Source of the DNA: Myroides sp. 1354
GTDB lineage: Bacteria; Bacteroidota; Bacteroidia; Flavobacteriales; Flavobacteriaceae
Reading direction: 5' to 3'
NCBI RefSeq assembly: GCF_030324495.1
Contig: NZ_JACAGN010000001.1
Coordinates: forward strand, 567,838-631,837
Length of the DNA stretch: 64,000 bases
Numbering within the stretch: the first letter of the stretch is position 1; each line of letters starts with the position of its first letter. The notes under the pieces were generated by a model. It made no database searches, had not been told where the DNA came from, and was given only the letters and a program-made list of their open reading frames with translations. Shown here piece after piece: positions 26,499-35,326 of this stretch. A program made the position numbers and the translations under genes.

Positions 26499-28091
26499 TT
26501 ACTTGACTAAGCGTTTGTACAATTCTTCGTCATACTTATAAATATCTTTAAAATAAGTGAATTTCCCTTGGTTATCTACTTGAACCGTCCAATATAATAA
26601 ATGGACATCGATGGGTGTTTCACTCACGGATATACTTTTGGTGTCTTGAGAAGCGATAATTTTATCTACTTCCTCTTTCGTCATGGAAGGAGCTGCTAGT
26701 TCAAAGATGTAAGTTGTTAAATCAAACGGATTTTGTACACGAACACAACCTGAACTCAAGTTTCGATCATTGCGCGCAAAGCCCCATTGACTTGGCGTGT
26801 CGTGTAAATATACGGCATGATTGTTTTGGAACATGAATTTTACACGTCCTAATGTATTGCCTTGACCGCCTTTTTGAACATAGCGATAAGATGTTCCTTT
26901 GCTCGCATCCCAATTTTCAGGAGATACTACTTTTCCCTGACTGTTGTAAATCGTAAAGTTTAATCTAGAAAAATACGAAAGATCACTAGAAGCTTTGGGT
27001 ACTAAATCATTTTTTTTAATCGTAGGAGGTACGGTCCAAGTGGGATTCAACACGACCGTAGTTAAGGTTGAACTCAATATAGGCGTTTTACGCGCTGCAG
27101 TTCCCACCACTACTTTATGTTGTTGGATGGTGTCTCGATTGGATACAGAAACTAAACTATAAGCTGGAATATTGACCAAGATGTAGTTGGATGAGAAATC
27201 TCTTGGAAACCAACGCCAACGTTCTAGATTGACAATGATTTTTTCTTTTAAGGTGTTTTCATCGCGCAAAATTGCATCAATGGTTTTCGTATCAGTATAC
27301 CCCGTAACATTGAGTTTCTTTTGCGTTTGAAAGGCCTTAATGGATTGAGCTGTCGCTTTATTGTAAATGGCATCTGTACCCATACTGTCAGGCAACTGAT
27401 TCAAGAATATCAAGTGTTTTTTGATGGCTACTAATTCGGGAATCGTATCGTTTATTTTGCCTTGTTTGAAGGGTTTTAAGCTATCTTGTTCTAAGTTGTA
27501 ATAAGACGTCAGCTTATTTCTTAGCTGAGTATAGACAGGCTGTTTGGTGCGAATACTATCATAGGTTAAGGTAATATTCTTATGCTCCAAAGCCAAGAGC
27601 ATGGTCGCACTGGTATTCAACGGTTTTGGGGTTATTTCCCAATCTCCATAGAGGCGCTTTGCTCTAACACTTCCGTTGAACAAATTATCCAATGTGTTGA
27701 CATACATGGTAGAAAATAGAAAATCTGCCTGAATTTTCGCTGTTTCATCCAGTTGCTCATAGGTTGCATTTAAATCTGCGAGTTTGTGGATTTCCTTAGC
27801 GGCGATTTTGATTCCATCATACTTTAAATCATCAACACTGCTTAAGAGTTGTTGTCTATTGTCTGCATTAAACCAGCCTAAATGGTAGTCGTTGTTCTTG
27901 TAAAAAAGACGAACGTCTTCTTGGAGTGTGCTTGTTTGAAGGGAATCAAATTGAATGTTGGGTACTTCGTTTAAAGCTTCTACAACTTCATTTTCACCAT
28001 AAATGACTCGCATGGCTTGTTTGCTTCGTTCTCCACATGAGGAGAGCATACAAGTGAGCAATGCGGTTGGGAGTATTATTTTCTTAATCAT
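26499..28091 (-). CDS. YcbB-type L,D-transpeptidase lipoprotein
   Basis: 530 aa. Lipobox MLSSC, then a helical scaffold domain (about 40-270), a peptidoglycan-binding repeat (TAQSIKAFQTQKKLNVTGY, about 265-290), and the YkuD catalytic domain with YILVNIPAYSLVSV, MFQNNHAVYLHDTPSQWGF and NDRNLSSGCVRVQNPFD near 440-455. His and Cys of the active site are intact. It should form 3-3 crosslinks or attach proteins to the wall in the periplasm. A perfect -7 box is 17 bases before the ATG. Confidence 0.93.
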   Translation of the reverse strand: MIKKIILPTALLTCMLSSCGERSKQAMRVIYGENEVVEALNEVPNIQFDSLQTSTLQEDVRLFYKNNDYHLGWFNADNRQQLLSSVDDLKYDGIKIAAKEIHKLADLNATYEQLDETAKIQADFLFSTMYVNTLDNLFNGSVRAKRLYGDWEITPKPLNTSATMLLALEHKNITLTYDSIRTKQPVYTQLRNKLTSYYNLEQDSLKPFKQGKINDTIPELVAIKKHLIFLNQLPDSMGTDAIYNKATAQSIKAFQTQKKLNVTGYTDTKTIDAILRDENTLKEKIIVNLERWRWFPRDFSSNYILVNIPAYSLVSVSNRDTIQQHKVVVGTAARKTPILSSTLTTVVLNPTWTVPPTIKKNDLVPKASSDLSYFSRLNFTIYNSQGKVVSPENWDASKGTSYRYVQKGGQGNTLGRVKFMFQNNHAVYLHDTPSQWGFARNDRNLSSGCVRVQNPFDLTTYIFELAAPSMTKEEVDKIIASQDTKSISVSETPIDVHLLYWTVQVDNQGKFTYFKDIYKYDEELYKRLVK

Positions 28092-28108
28092 ATAGCAAGA
28101 TTATAAAC

Positions 28109-28116
28109 CAAAAATA
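28109..28116 (-). promoter_or_regulatory. -7 box (TATTTTTG) of the YcbB-type LDT gene
   Basis: Perfect TAnnTTTG on the minus strand, 17 bases before the ATG. Confidence 0.65.
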
Positions 28117-28266
28117 ATGAAAATAATTTACAATTAACACATGATTGTTGTTTGAGTTTTTGTGGAAGTCCTAAAATCAAAGGAATAAGATAAGCTTTTT
28201 GTGAAACAAAAAACCGGACTATTTTATATCTTTAAACTGGACTAGAAGTAGAGGGGAATCCTCTTC

Positions 28267-28274
28267 TACCTTTG
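28267..28274 (+). promoter_or_regulatory. -7 box (TACCTTTG) of the TonB receptor gene
   Basis: Perfect TAnnTTTG, 35 bases before the ATG at 28310. An imperfect inverted repeat (GTAGAGGGGAATCCTCTTCTAC less one end, 28248-28269) runs into the box and could be an operator; it is weak. Confidence 0.65.
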
Positions 28275-28309
28275 CAGCATACAAATGAATATTGCATACC
28301 TTTTATTTT

Positions 28310-30187
28310 ATGAAACGTCAAATTTATGTAGCCTTAACGATTTGTAACTTCTTTGCTGTTGCTGGTTATGCACAAGAAAAGAATACAACAACCGTAGAGG
28401 ACAATATGGAGGAAATCGTGATTTACAATCAGCGATTACAACTACCTAGCACTTTAAAAAATAGAAATATTACGGTGGTCAGTCAAGATCAAATTAAGCA
28501 ATTGCCTGTAAGTTCGGTAAATGAATTGTTGAGTTTTGTGGCTGGAGTAGATTTAAGACAACGCGGTCCAAATGGAACGCAAGCAGATTTGAGTATTGAT
28601 GGAGGAAGTTTTGAGCAAAATGTATTGTTGTTGAATGGACAAAAGATTTCTGATCCTCAAACGGGGCATAATTCCCTGAATATTCCCGTTCCTTTAGAAG
28701 CTGTAGAGCGCATCGAGATTGTACGTGGACCATCCGCTCGTTTGTATGGAGTAAATAGCCTGACAGGAGTGGTGAATATCGTGACGAAAAACCCAAAGAA
28801 GGATGGAGTCTTTGCGGCTGCGTACGGAGGTACGAGCTTTAAGAAAGACAAAGAAGAAGATCACAAGGAAACGTATAACAATCGCGGGATTCAAGCGGGG
28901 GGAACTTTTGTACGTGCCAAAGATAATCACCTGTTATTTGCCAGTCATGATTCTGGAAATGGATACCGCTATAATACGGCTTACCACAACAATAAGGTGT
29001 TCTATCAGGGGAATATTAATCCCAATGAAAATAATACCGTGATGATTTTGGCGGGTCATGCTAATAGTTCATTCGGAGCGAATGGATTTTATGCTGCACC
29101 TGGAGATAAAGAATCAAAGGAAATTGTCAGCACGACGATGTTGAATCTAAGTTCGCGCCACTATCTATCGGATCGTTTTACATTAATGCCCAGCGTAGCT
29201 TATCGTTATAATTTTGACGATTACCGCTATTACCGCCATCGTTTGGACGTAGCAAGAAGTAGACATTATACTCATGCAATTACCTCTAATGTCAATGGGG
29301 AATATACTGCAGAGTACGGAAAATTTACCTTTGGAGGTGAAATGCGTTATGAAGAAATTAATTCAACGAATATCGGTGATCACAGCAAGAGCAATTATGG
29401 ATTTTTCGCTGCTTTTCAACGTGATTGGTTTGAGAAGTTAGATGTAAATATTGGCGCATATGTCAATTATAATACAAAATACGGGTGGGAATTTTTCCCA
29501 GGTATTGACGCGAGTTATAACTTCAATCCCAATTGGCAAGCTACTTTTAATGCAGGAACAGCAAGTAGAATTCCGTCATTTACAGATTTGTACTTGGATC
29601 AACGACCAGGTAATATCGGAAATCCTGATTTATCACCCGAAAAAGCTTATCAAGTGGAATTAGGAGGAAAATATAGAAAAAACCACTTCCAAGCGGAGGC
29701 GTTTGTATTCTATCGCGATATTGACGATTTTATCGATTGGATTCGCGTGGATACGAATCAGCCCTACCAGCCGTATAATGCATCAAAAAATAAAACCAAA
29801 GGAGTAAATACTGCACTTCGCTACCAATTAGGAGAAGGTATTTCACGTTGGAATTTAGGTCTTTCGTATACGTATTTATCTCCAACGATTGAAAATAAAA
29901 AAGGAGGAATGCTATCTAAATATTCTTTGGAAAGTTTGAAACATCAAGTGGTAGGAACCGTTAATTATACGTATAACAAATTTAATGTAACCTTGGCTAA
30001 TCGCTTTAATGAACGATTGACCTATAAGAGTTATTGGATTACAGATATTCGTCTGAACTATGCCTTAGATCAGGTTAAGTTCTATTTAGATGCTCAGAAT
30101 ATATTTGACACCACTTATATCGAGGCTGGCGCTGTGCCAATGCCTGGTAGATGGTTCACACTAGGAGTGAAATTTGATGGACTGTAG
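28310..30187 (+). CDS. TonB-dependent outer-membrane receptor, BtuB-like
   Basis: About 625 aa from the ATG at 28310. Signal peptide ending GYAQ, a short linker, then the plug: EEIVIYNQRLQLPSTL, LPVSSVNELLSFVAGVDL, LNGQKISDPQTGHNSLNIP, RIEIVRGPSARLYG, TGVVNIVTKNP. The barrel ends in LGVKFDGL after a typical final aromatic strand. There is no carboxypeptidase-like N-terminal domain, and the size matches BtuB/siderophore receptors rather than SusC. No cobalamin riboswitch was recognised upstream, so a vitamin B12 ligand is not supported. Single gene followed by a terminator. Confidence 0.9.
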   Translation: MKRQIYVALTICNFFAVAGYAQEKNTTTVEDNMEEIVIYNQRLQLPSTLKNRNITVVSQDQIKQLPVSSVNELLSFVAGVDLRQRGPNGTQADLSIDGGSFEQNVLLLNGQKISDPQTGHNSLNIPVPLEAVERIEIVRGPSARLYGVNSLTGVVNIVTKNPKKDGVFAAAYGGTSFKKDKEEDHKETYNNRGIQAGGTFVRAKDNHLLFASHDSGNGYRYNTAYHNNKVFYQGNINPNENNTVMILAGHANSSFGANGFYAAPGDKESKEIVSTTMLNLSSRHYLSDRFTLMPSVAYRYNFDDYRYYRHRLDVARSRHYTHAITSNVNGEYTAEYGKFTFGGEMRYEEINSTNIGDHSKSNYGFFAAFQRDWFEKLDVNIGAYVNYNTKYGWEFFPGIDASYNFNPNWQATFNAGTASRIPSFTDLYLDQRPGNIGNPDLSPEKAYQVELGGKYRKNHFQAEAFVFYRDIDDFIDWIRVDTNQPYQPYNASKNKTKGVNTALRYQLGEGISRWNLGLSYTYLSPTIENKKGGMLSKYSLESLKHQVVGTVNYTYNKFNVTLANRFNERLTYKSYWITDIRLNYALDQVKFYLDAQNIFDTTYIEAGAVPMPGRWFTLGVKFDGL

Positions 30188-30213
30188 TCTATGCGAATGT
30201 TTGGGTTAGTTGG

Positions 30214-30251
30214 AAAAAACGAGTTAGAAGGGATATCTAACTCGTTTTTTT
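30214..30251 (+). terminator. intrinsic terminator
   Basis: Arms around AACGAGTTAGA (30219-30228 core) and TCTAACTCG with A- and T-runs; 7-base loop. Closes the TonB receptor gene. Confidence 0.88.
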
Positions 30252-30256
30252 GTGAG

Positions 30257-30296
30257 GTTGTTTGTTGTGTGTTGTTTGTTGTGTGTTGTTTGTTGT
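30257..30296. repeat. 14-base tandem repeat GTTGTTTGTTGTGT x2.9
   Basis: Two full copies (30257-30270, 30271-30284) and most of a third. Each unit is two related heptamers, and it differs by two bases from the unit of the array at 10282. It lies between a terminator and the WG-repeat gene. Confidence 0.88.
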
Positions 30297-30343
30297 AGGG
30301 AATTTGCAACTTCACAAAGAGCAAAGAGCAAAAAAAATGTGAT

Positions 30344-31006
30344 CTAATTCGATATTTTCATTCCTTTTTTATTGATGGTAAACGCGCGAAATTTGACTTC
30401 CACTTGTGCTTGTCCATTTTCAAAATTACTGGCATATTCATATTGGAAAGGGATCATTACTTTGCCCTGTTTATTGATATAACCGAATAAATTACCTTTA
30501 GAGGCTAAGGCTAATCCTTCCGAAAAATTGCCTACAAATTCATAAGAAGCAGGAATAACTTTATCCCCTGTTGTAGAGAAAAAGCCCCATAGTCCTCCTT
30601 CATAAAAGGCGATGCGTTCTTCGCTACTGGTTTGTAGTTCTTCGTATATATAGGGAATTACAATTTCTCCTTTATCGTTTATCGCTCCTTGATAACCTTC
30701 AAAAGTGACAATGGATACATTGTCAACAAAAGATTCAATTTGATGAAATAAAGGTTCGATAAACAAGTCCCCTGATTTGGTTTTAATTCCAAATAGCGCT
30801 AATTCAGGATCTTGAAACCAACGTAAATTATTGGCAAATTTAAAGTCAGGGTCGTTTTTTAAATCAATAAAAACGGTATCCGATGTCGCTTGAAGTAAGG
30901 GGATTAGATTATCCCTCCAAGCGCTTTTAGCCTCACCTGCTTGAAGCGGTGAACTAAAGGTGCAATGAAGCCCTATAAAAAGACTAATTGCAATGATTTG
31001 TTTCAT
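30344..31006 (-). CDS. exported WG-repeat protein
   Basis: 220 aa with a signal peptide ending LQAG. The mature part has WG (KWG) repeats: ALFGIKTKSGDLFIEPLF, YQGAINDKGEIVIPYIYEEL, LWGFFSTTGDKVIPASYEFV, LFGYINKQGKVMIPFQYEYA, FTINKKGMKI. These beta-propeller-like repeats occur in secreted proteins of unknown role. It starts 30 bases after the SDR gene and may be its transcript's last gene. Confidence 0.88.
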   Translation of the reverse strand: MKQIIAISLFIGLHCTFSSPLQAGEAKSAWRDNLIPLLQATSDTVFIDLKNDPDFKFANNLRWFQDPELALFGIKTKSGDLFIEPLFHQIESFVDNVSIVTFEGYQGAINDKGEIVIPYIYEELQTSSEERIAFYEGGLWGFFSTTGDKVIPASYEFVGNFSEGLALASKGNLFGYINKQGKVMIPFQYEYASNFENGQAQVEVKFRAFTINKKGMKISN

Positions 31007-31036
31007 AAAGTGATTGAGTTTAAATCGTATCGGTTG

Positions 31037-31792
31037 TTATTCAGGTTTTCTGTAAAAAGTTGTTCCGCTAGCCTGTGCTTTCGGAAAGATGGTCATATCT
31101 GCTAATTGTACGTGATCCGGTTGATTAATCGCGTAGGCAATAGCATGGGCAATATCATCCGCACTCAACGGATCATATCCTTTGTATACTTGATTGGCTT
31201 TGGATTGGTCACCTTTGAAGCGAACCATGGAAAATTCTGTTTCAACAGCCCCAGGTGCAACATTGGTTACTTTGATACCCTTTGTGTTTAAATCAATACG
31301 CAACCCTTTAGAAATTGATTCAACGGCTGCCTTTGAAGCACAATATACTGATCCATTGGCATAGGTTTCTTTACCTGCAATGGAAGATAAGTTGACGATA
31401 TGTCCACCTCGGTTGTGTTGTAACAATAACGGTAAAACGGCTTTCGTTACGTAAATTAATCCTTTGACATTGATGTCAATCATCGCTTCTAAATCTTCAA
31501 TATCCGCCTCCTGAAAAGAAGATAAACCATGTGCATTTCCTGCATTGTTGATTAAGATGTCGATGTTTTTCCAAGCATCTGGTAAAGAAGCAACAGCCTG
31601 AAATACTTCTTCTTTGTTGCGAACCTCAAACGTGAGGATATGCGTTTCTGTACTTGTATTTAATTCTTGGGCTAGTGCTTCTAATCGCTCTTTTCTTCTT
31701 CCACAAAGGATTAAACGATGATTTGGTGCTAAAGCTTTGGCTGTAGCTTGTCCAATACCTGAAGATGCTCCTGTGATAAATACTGTTTTCAT
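31037..31792 (-). CDS. short-chain dehydrogenase/reductase (YdfG-like)
   Basis: 251 aa. Rossmann motif FITGASSGIGQATAKAL, then ILINNAGNAHGL, and the active-site set VNLSSIAGKETYANGSVYCASK (Ser, Tyr, Lys). Close in layout to the NADP-dependent serine/3-hydroxy acid dehydrogenases of the YdfG group. It lies 13 bases after the AsmA-like gene and 30 before the WG gene. Confidence 0.9.
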   Translation of the reverse strand: MKTVFITGASSGIGQATAKALAPNHRLILCGRRKERLEALAQELNTSTETHILTFEVRNKEEVFQAVASLPDAWKNIDILINNAGNAHGLSSFQEADIEDLEAMIDINVKGLIYVTKAVLPLLLQHNRGGHIVNLSSIAGKETYANGSVYCASKAAVESISKGLRIDLNTKGIKVTNVAPGAVETEFSMVRFKGDQSKANQVYKGYDPLSADDIAHAIAYAINQPDHVQLADMTIFPKAQASGTTFYRKPE

Positions 31793-31805
31793 ATGCGATT
31801 GTGTG

Positions 31806-34103
31806 TTATAAAATGGTTTGTTTGAGACCTTGTAAAATACATAACCAAAGGTAATTGAAAAAAGACTTTTCTTCTATGCGATTCACTTTTTTTATCTCAA
31901 CTTCTTTGAATTCGCCTGCAGAGTTTTTATGAATGAACCAATTCCCTACTTTAGAGAGTAGTCTTCTCTTCTTTTCTCCATTTTTTCGATATAAAGTTAC
32001 CTTTAAGTCTTTGTAGTTCATGCCGAAAGTACCCGTAGCCACTTTGTTATTCCCCGTGAAATTGAATTTAATTAAATCCAAACTTCCTTCTGTTGAGGCT
32101 TTGACATAAGGTTGAAGGAAAGGTTGCATGGCAGTGGCGGGGAAATTTTTAATGGTTCCACTGATGCGAAAATCGTCTTGGCGATTCAAAATATTAAAAG
32201 ACCAATTAACTTGCAAAGGAGCAGCATTCATGAAGTTTGCTTGAATGGCTAAGGTCGTTATTGGCAGTTTTGTTTGTTTGTATCCGCTGTATACATTTTG
32301 AATGGCCGCATTGAAATTGCCAAAGGTCAATTTTCCTGGTGCTACCGCTTTTTGGTCGTATTCCTCGTATTCTAAAGTAGAGTTGACGATATCTACTTTT
32401 TGTAGAGCCAAGGTAAAGGGAATATCGCGCAGTTTTTTACTAAACAACGGTTTGATACTCATATTAAAAGTCGGTGTTTTATCGCGAAAAATATTGGCGT
32501 TGATTTGATCGAATTTGACGTGATCAGCTTTAAAAAATAAAACGTCTTGCGCATCAAATCCCCAACTGTAGTTGGAAAGCGTAATGGCCTTGGTTTTTAC
32601 GGTAAAAATATCGTCCGCATAGGTAAACATACGCACCATGGTCTTGCGATCGTATTTGGGTATTAGTTCAAAATTATGACAGGTTAATGTGGTATTTTTT
32701 CCTTGTATTTTTTCCATTTTAATGTTGTAAAAACGACCTGCATCCCATTGTATCGCCTCGGATGAGAAGGAAATTCCTTTGTATTGCACGGGAATTTTGT
32801 TTTCCATAGTCTGTGCATCTAAGTGAATTTTTTCGATCGAGGCTTGAATTTCTTTTGCTTGTAAAGCAATTTTATGTTCTTTTCCTTTCGTTGAGGTAAA
32901 GCTTCCTTTTTGGATAGAGAGGGTATCAATTTGCACTAAATCGTCAAAAAACACCTGTACTTTTTGTTTCTTTTGTGGATTTACCTTTGTCTTTTGAAGA
33001 GTCTGTTGCTGGTGAATATCGGGTTGTTTGAATTGAATGGATCCAATATGTAGCTCTTCTTTGGCTTTGTTTGCCACGCGTTTGAGGTGTAAACTGCCTT
33101 TTTTAACCAACCATTGATTGAGCGAATTGATGTGTATGCTATCCATATCAATAGTGCCAATGGTCAAATCAAAAGGTAAAAGTTTAGGGTTGACTGCTGT
33201 TTTGATTTCCTTTTTACGGGTGGATAATTCATTCGCTTCTACTTGAACATCCACGGATGGGGTTTGAATTTGATCGATATGCAGGTAGAAATCGGATTGA
33301 TTTTTATATCCCCAATCCGTGCCTTTTAATACGAGTGAAGGAGCAGCTATAGCAACAAGGCGATGGGGTAAATCTGCTTTTTCTTTTGTCTCTGTCAGTG
33401 GTTTTAAGGAGAGAAGCGTGGTGCTAATTTGATTGGGATTGATTTGAATTCCGTTTATATCTAAGCGCTGGGCATCTGAAACTAAACTGCGAACAGAATC
33501 ACAGGAAATAAGATAATCCTTATAGGTAAAAGGAATGGGTTTGTCTTGGGTTTCCACGCCAAAGTGAATTCCTTTAATTAAGGCGTTGAAGTTGTGTACT
33601 TCGTGTAAACGTAGGTTGCGATCCACATCGTGTATCTGAACATGAGCTTGTTTTACTTCAATGGTTTTGATATCAATGGCTTTGATGAATTCAAGCGGAG
33701 CTTTTGGTGTTGTGTCTTGAGCCGTTTGATGTTGATATACTTGGATATCGGGTTGGACAATAGTAATCCCTTGGGCTTGTAAGTGGTGTCTTTTGAATAA
33801 ATCCCAAAGGTCAACCTGTTGAATATCGATTTGTTGTAACTTTCCTTTGAGGTATGATAAGGAATCCGTGCTTGTAGTTGCTTTCGGGTGAATCTCTATT
33901 GCTTTGATGGATAATTTGCGTTCGGCAATGGAGTAATGAACGGATTGATAGGTTAAATCATAAGGAGAATCGTTTTTTTCTGCAAGGATGGTCGGTACAT
34001 ATTGATTTAAGAAATAGTTAATCATCCATTGACCTGAACAATATACAACCACAACAAGAAGGAGTAGAATTCCCAGTATTTTATGTTTCTTTTTCAACCG
34101 CAT
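31806..34103 (-). CDS. large AsmA/DUF748-like envelope protein
   Basis: 765 aa. One N-terminal membrane anchor (ILGILLLLVVVVYCSGQWM), then a long beta-rich periplasmic part: YDLTYQSVHYSIAERKLSIKA, repeated LxIxxIxID/VDLWD patterns, and a C-terminal portion with PLQVNWSFNILNRQDDFRISG, LDLIKFNFTGNNKVATGTFG and FNFTGN-type strands. This matches the AsmA-like/DUF748 architecture, associated with lipid transport or outer-membrane homeostasis. It leads the unit AsmA-SDR-WG from a perfect -7 box at 34129-34136. Confidence 0.72.
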   Translation of the reverse strand: MRLKKKHKILGILLLLVVVVYCSGQWMINYFLNQYVPTILAEKNDSPYDLTYQSVHYSIAERKLSIKAIEIHPKATTSTDSLSYLKGKLQQIDIQQVDLWDLFKRHHLQAQGITIVQPDIQVYQHQTAQDTTPKAPLEFIKAIDIKTIEVKQAHVQIHDVDRNLRLHEVHNFNALIKGIHFGVETQDKPIPFTYKDYLISCDSVRSLVSDAQRLDINGIQINPNQISTTLLSLKPLTETKEKADLPHRLVAIAAPSLVLKGTDWGYKNQSDFYLHIDQIQTPSVDVQVEANELSTRKKEIKTAVNPKLLPFDLTIGTIDMDSIHINSLNQWLVKKGSLHLKRVANKAKEELHIGSIQFKQPDIHQQQTLQKTKVNPQKKQKVQVFFDDLVQIDTLSIQKGSFTSTKGKEHKIALQAKEIQASIEKIHLDAQTMENKIPVQYKGISFSSEAIQWDAGRFYNIKMEKIQGKNTTLTCHNFELIPKYDRKTMVRMFTYADDIFTVKTKAITLSNYSWGFDAQDVLFFKADHVKFDQINANIFRDKTPTFNMSIKPLFSKKLRDIPFTLALQKVDIVNSTLEYEEYDQKAVAPGKLTFGNFNAAIQNVYSGYKQTKLPITTLAIQANFMNAAPLQVNWSFNILNRQDDFRISGTIKNFPATAMQPFLQPYVKASTEGSLDLIKFNFTGNNKVATGTFGMNYKDLKVTLYRKNGEKKRRLLSKVGNWFIHKNSAGEFKEVEIKKVNRIEEKSFFNYLWLCILQGLKQTIL

Positions 34104-34128
34104 AATGTATGCCTTAAAACTGTTTACT

Positions 34129-34136
34129 CAAAGATA
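34129..34136 (-). promoter_or_regulatory. -7 box (TATCTTTG) of the AsmA-like gene
   Basis: Perfect TAnnTTTG on the minus strand, 25 bases before the ATG. Confidence 0.65.
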
Positions 34137-34229
34137 CTGTTTTCGTTCTTTACTTGAGGAAATAAATTTTAATTTTGTTTGGTTTTTAATAGGTAAAATA
34201 TTGTTTTTCTGTTGTTTATGATTTGTTTT

Positions 34230-35216
34230 TTAATCGCTTGATTCCTTTTTTTGACGTAGTGCACTCGGTGCATGGCCAAAGTGTTTTTTGAAGGCATTAC
34301 TGAAATTAGAAGTGTTGATGTATCCACATTTTAGACTAATTTCTTCAATGGTATCCCTTGTCGCCATTAAATATTTTTGGGCTTGATTCATGCGTAATTC
34401 CTGTAAGTATCCGAAAACGGTTGTGCCAAAAATTTGTTTGAACCCTACTTTGAGTTTAGTCTGGTTAATGCCTACTTTTTTTGCAATTTCCTCTATCGTT
34501 AGCGGATGACTAATGTGTGCTTGAATTAAGTGAGCCGCAAAGCGAATGCAATCCATATCTCTCATCGTCAGCTTAATGGCTTGCGCAGTGATTGGCTCTT
34601 CAAAACAATACGCTAGTATTTCATTGATTTTCGACTCTAAATAAATTTTACGCGTCAATCCTTCAAAAGAACATTGTTTTATATCTTGAATGGCTTGGTA
34701 CAAAAGGGGATGAAGTTGAATGCAATTATCGGATAATCCCGCACTTTGAGCCAAGGTGATTTGATTGAGAAAATGATCCAATCGGCGATTTTCTCCTGCA
34801 TGTTGACTTATCATACTCAACGGTAAATGAATATCGAAGGTCTCATAGTTTACTCCTTTTTGAAAAGATATTTCTGATTTTTCACCCGTGGAAGCCAAGT
34901 AAATCATATTACCTGTCATGGAGGGAACTTCTTTCAAAGGAGAAAATGAATTTGTATAGGCAATAGCGTGAGGAGATAAATTGAAGTGAAGTTCGAGAAA
35001 GGGGGCCTGTTCTAAACAGTCCAAAGTTATGGTCTGTTTGGTTGTGTATTGCATAGAAACGACGCGAAGATGTTCGTTGACAATTTCTTGTTCAATACCT
35101 ATTTTATCTGGAAGTAATGCGGTGTTCTTCTCTTTTTTTAAGCTAGATGTAAGTCCCTGGAGTGATGGATAATTCACCAAATCTAGAAAGTCAACAATAT
35201 CTATTCTGTAGCTCAT
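34230..35216 (-). CDS. AraC-family transcriptional regulator
   Basis: 328 aa. N-terminal half is a sensing domain (YTTKQTITLDCLEQAPFLELHF; SEISFQKGVNYETFDIHLP). C-terminal two-helix-turn-helix domain: HISHPLTIEEIAKKVGINQTKL and CGYINTSNFSNAFKKHFGHAPS. Its layout resembles the PchR type, in which the inducer is an iron-siderophore complex taken up by the adjacent receptor. It is divergent from the TonB receptor operon at 35327, with about 110 bases between, so control of that operon is the natural inference. Confidence 0.9.
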   Translation of the reverse strand: MSYRIDIVDFLDLVNYPSLQGLTSSLKKEKNTALLPDKIGIEQEIVNEHLRVVSMQYTTKQTITLDCLEQAPFLELHFNLSPHAIAYTNSFSPLKEVPSMTGNMIYLASTGEKSEISFQKGVNYETFDIHLPLSMISQHAGENRRLDHFLNQITLAQSAGLSDNCIQLHPLLYQAIQDIKQCSFEGLTRKIYLESKINEILAYCFEEPITAQAIKLTMRDMDCIRFAAHLIQAHISHPLTIEEIAKKVGINQTKLKVGFKQIFGTTVFGYLQELRMNQAQKYLMATRDTIEEISLKCGYINTSNFSNAFKKHFGHAPSALRQKKESSD

Positions 35217-35279
35217 AAATAAACCCTTTTACGTAAATCTTACACTCAAATTCGTAAGGTGTATTGACCTTCCTAAGTA

Positions 35280-35287
35280 TATTTTTG
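35280..35287 (+). promoter_or_regulatory. -7 box (TATTTTTG) of the receptor/DUF4374 operon
   Basis: Perfect TAnnTTTG, 39 bases before the receptor ATG, in the divergent gap with the AraC gene. Confidence 0.65.
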
Positions 35288-35326
35288 CGTAAAAATACAG
35301 TATTTAAATCTATTCTAAATAACAAT

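Noticed and set aside
28092..28309. Cobalamin riboswitch upstream of the BtuB-like receptor
   Set aside because: No B12-box-like conserved core or extended folding could be found in the ~200 bases; only an ordinary promoter.
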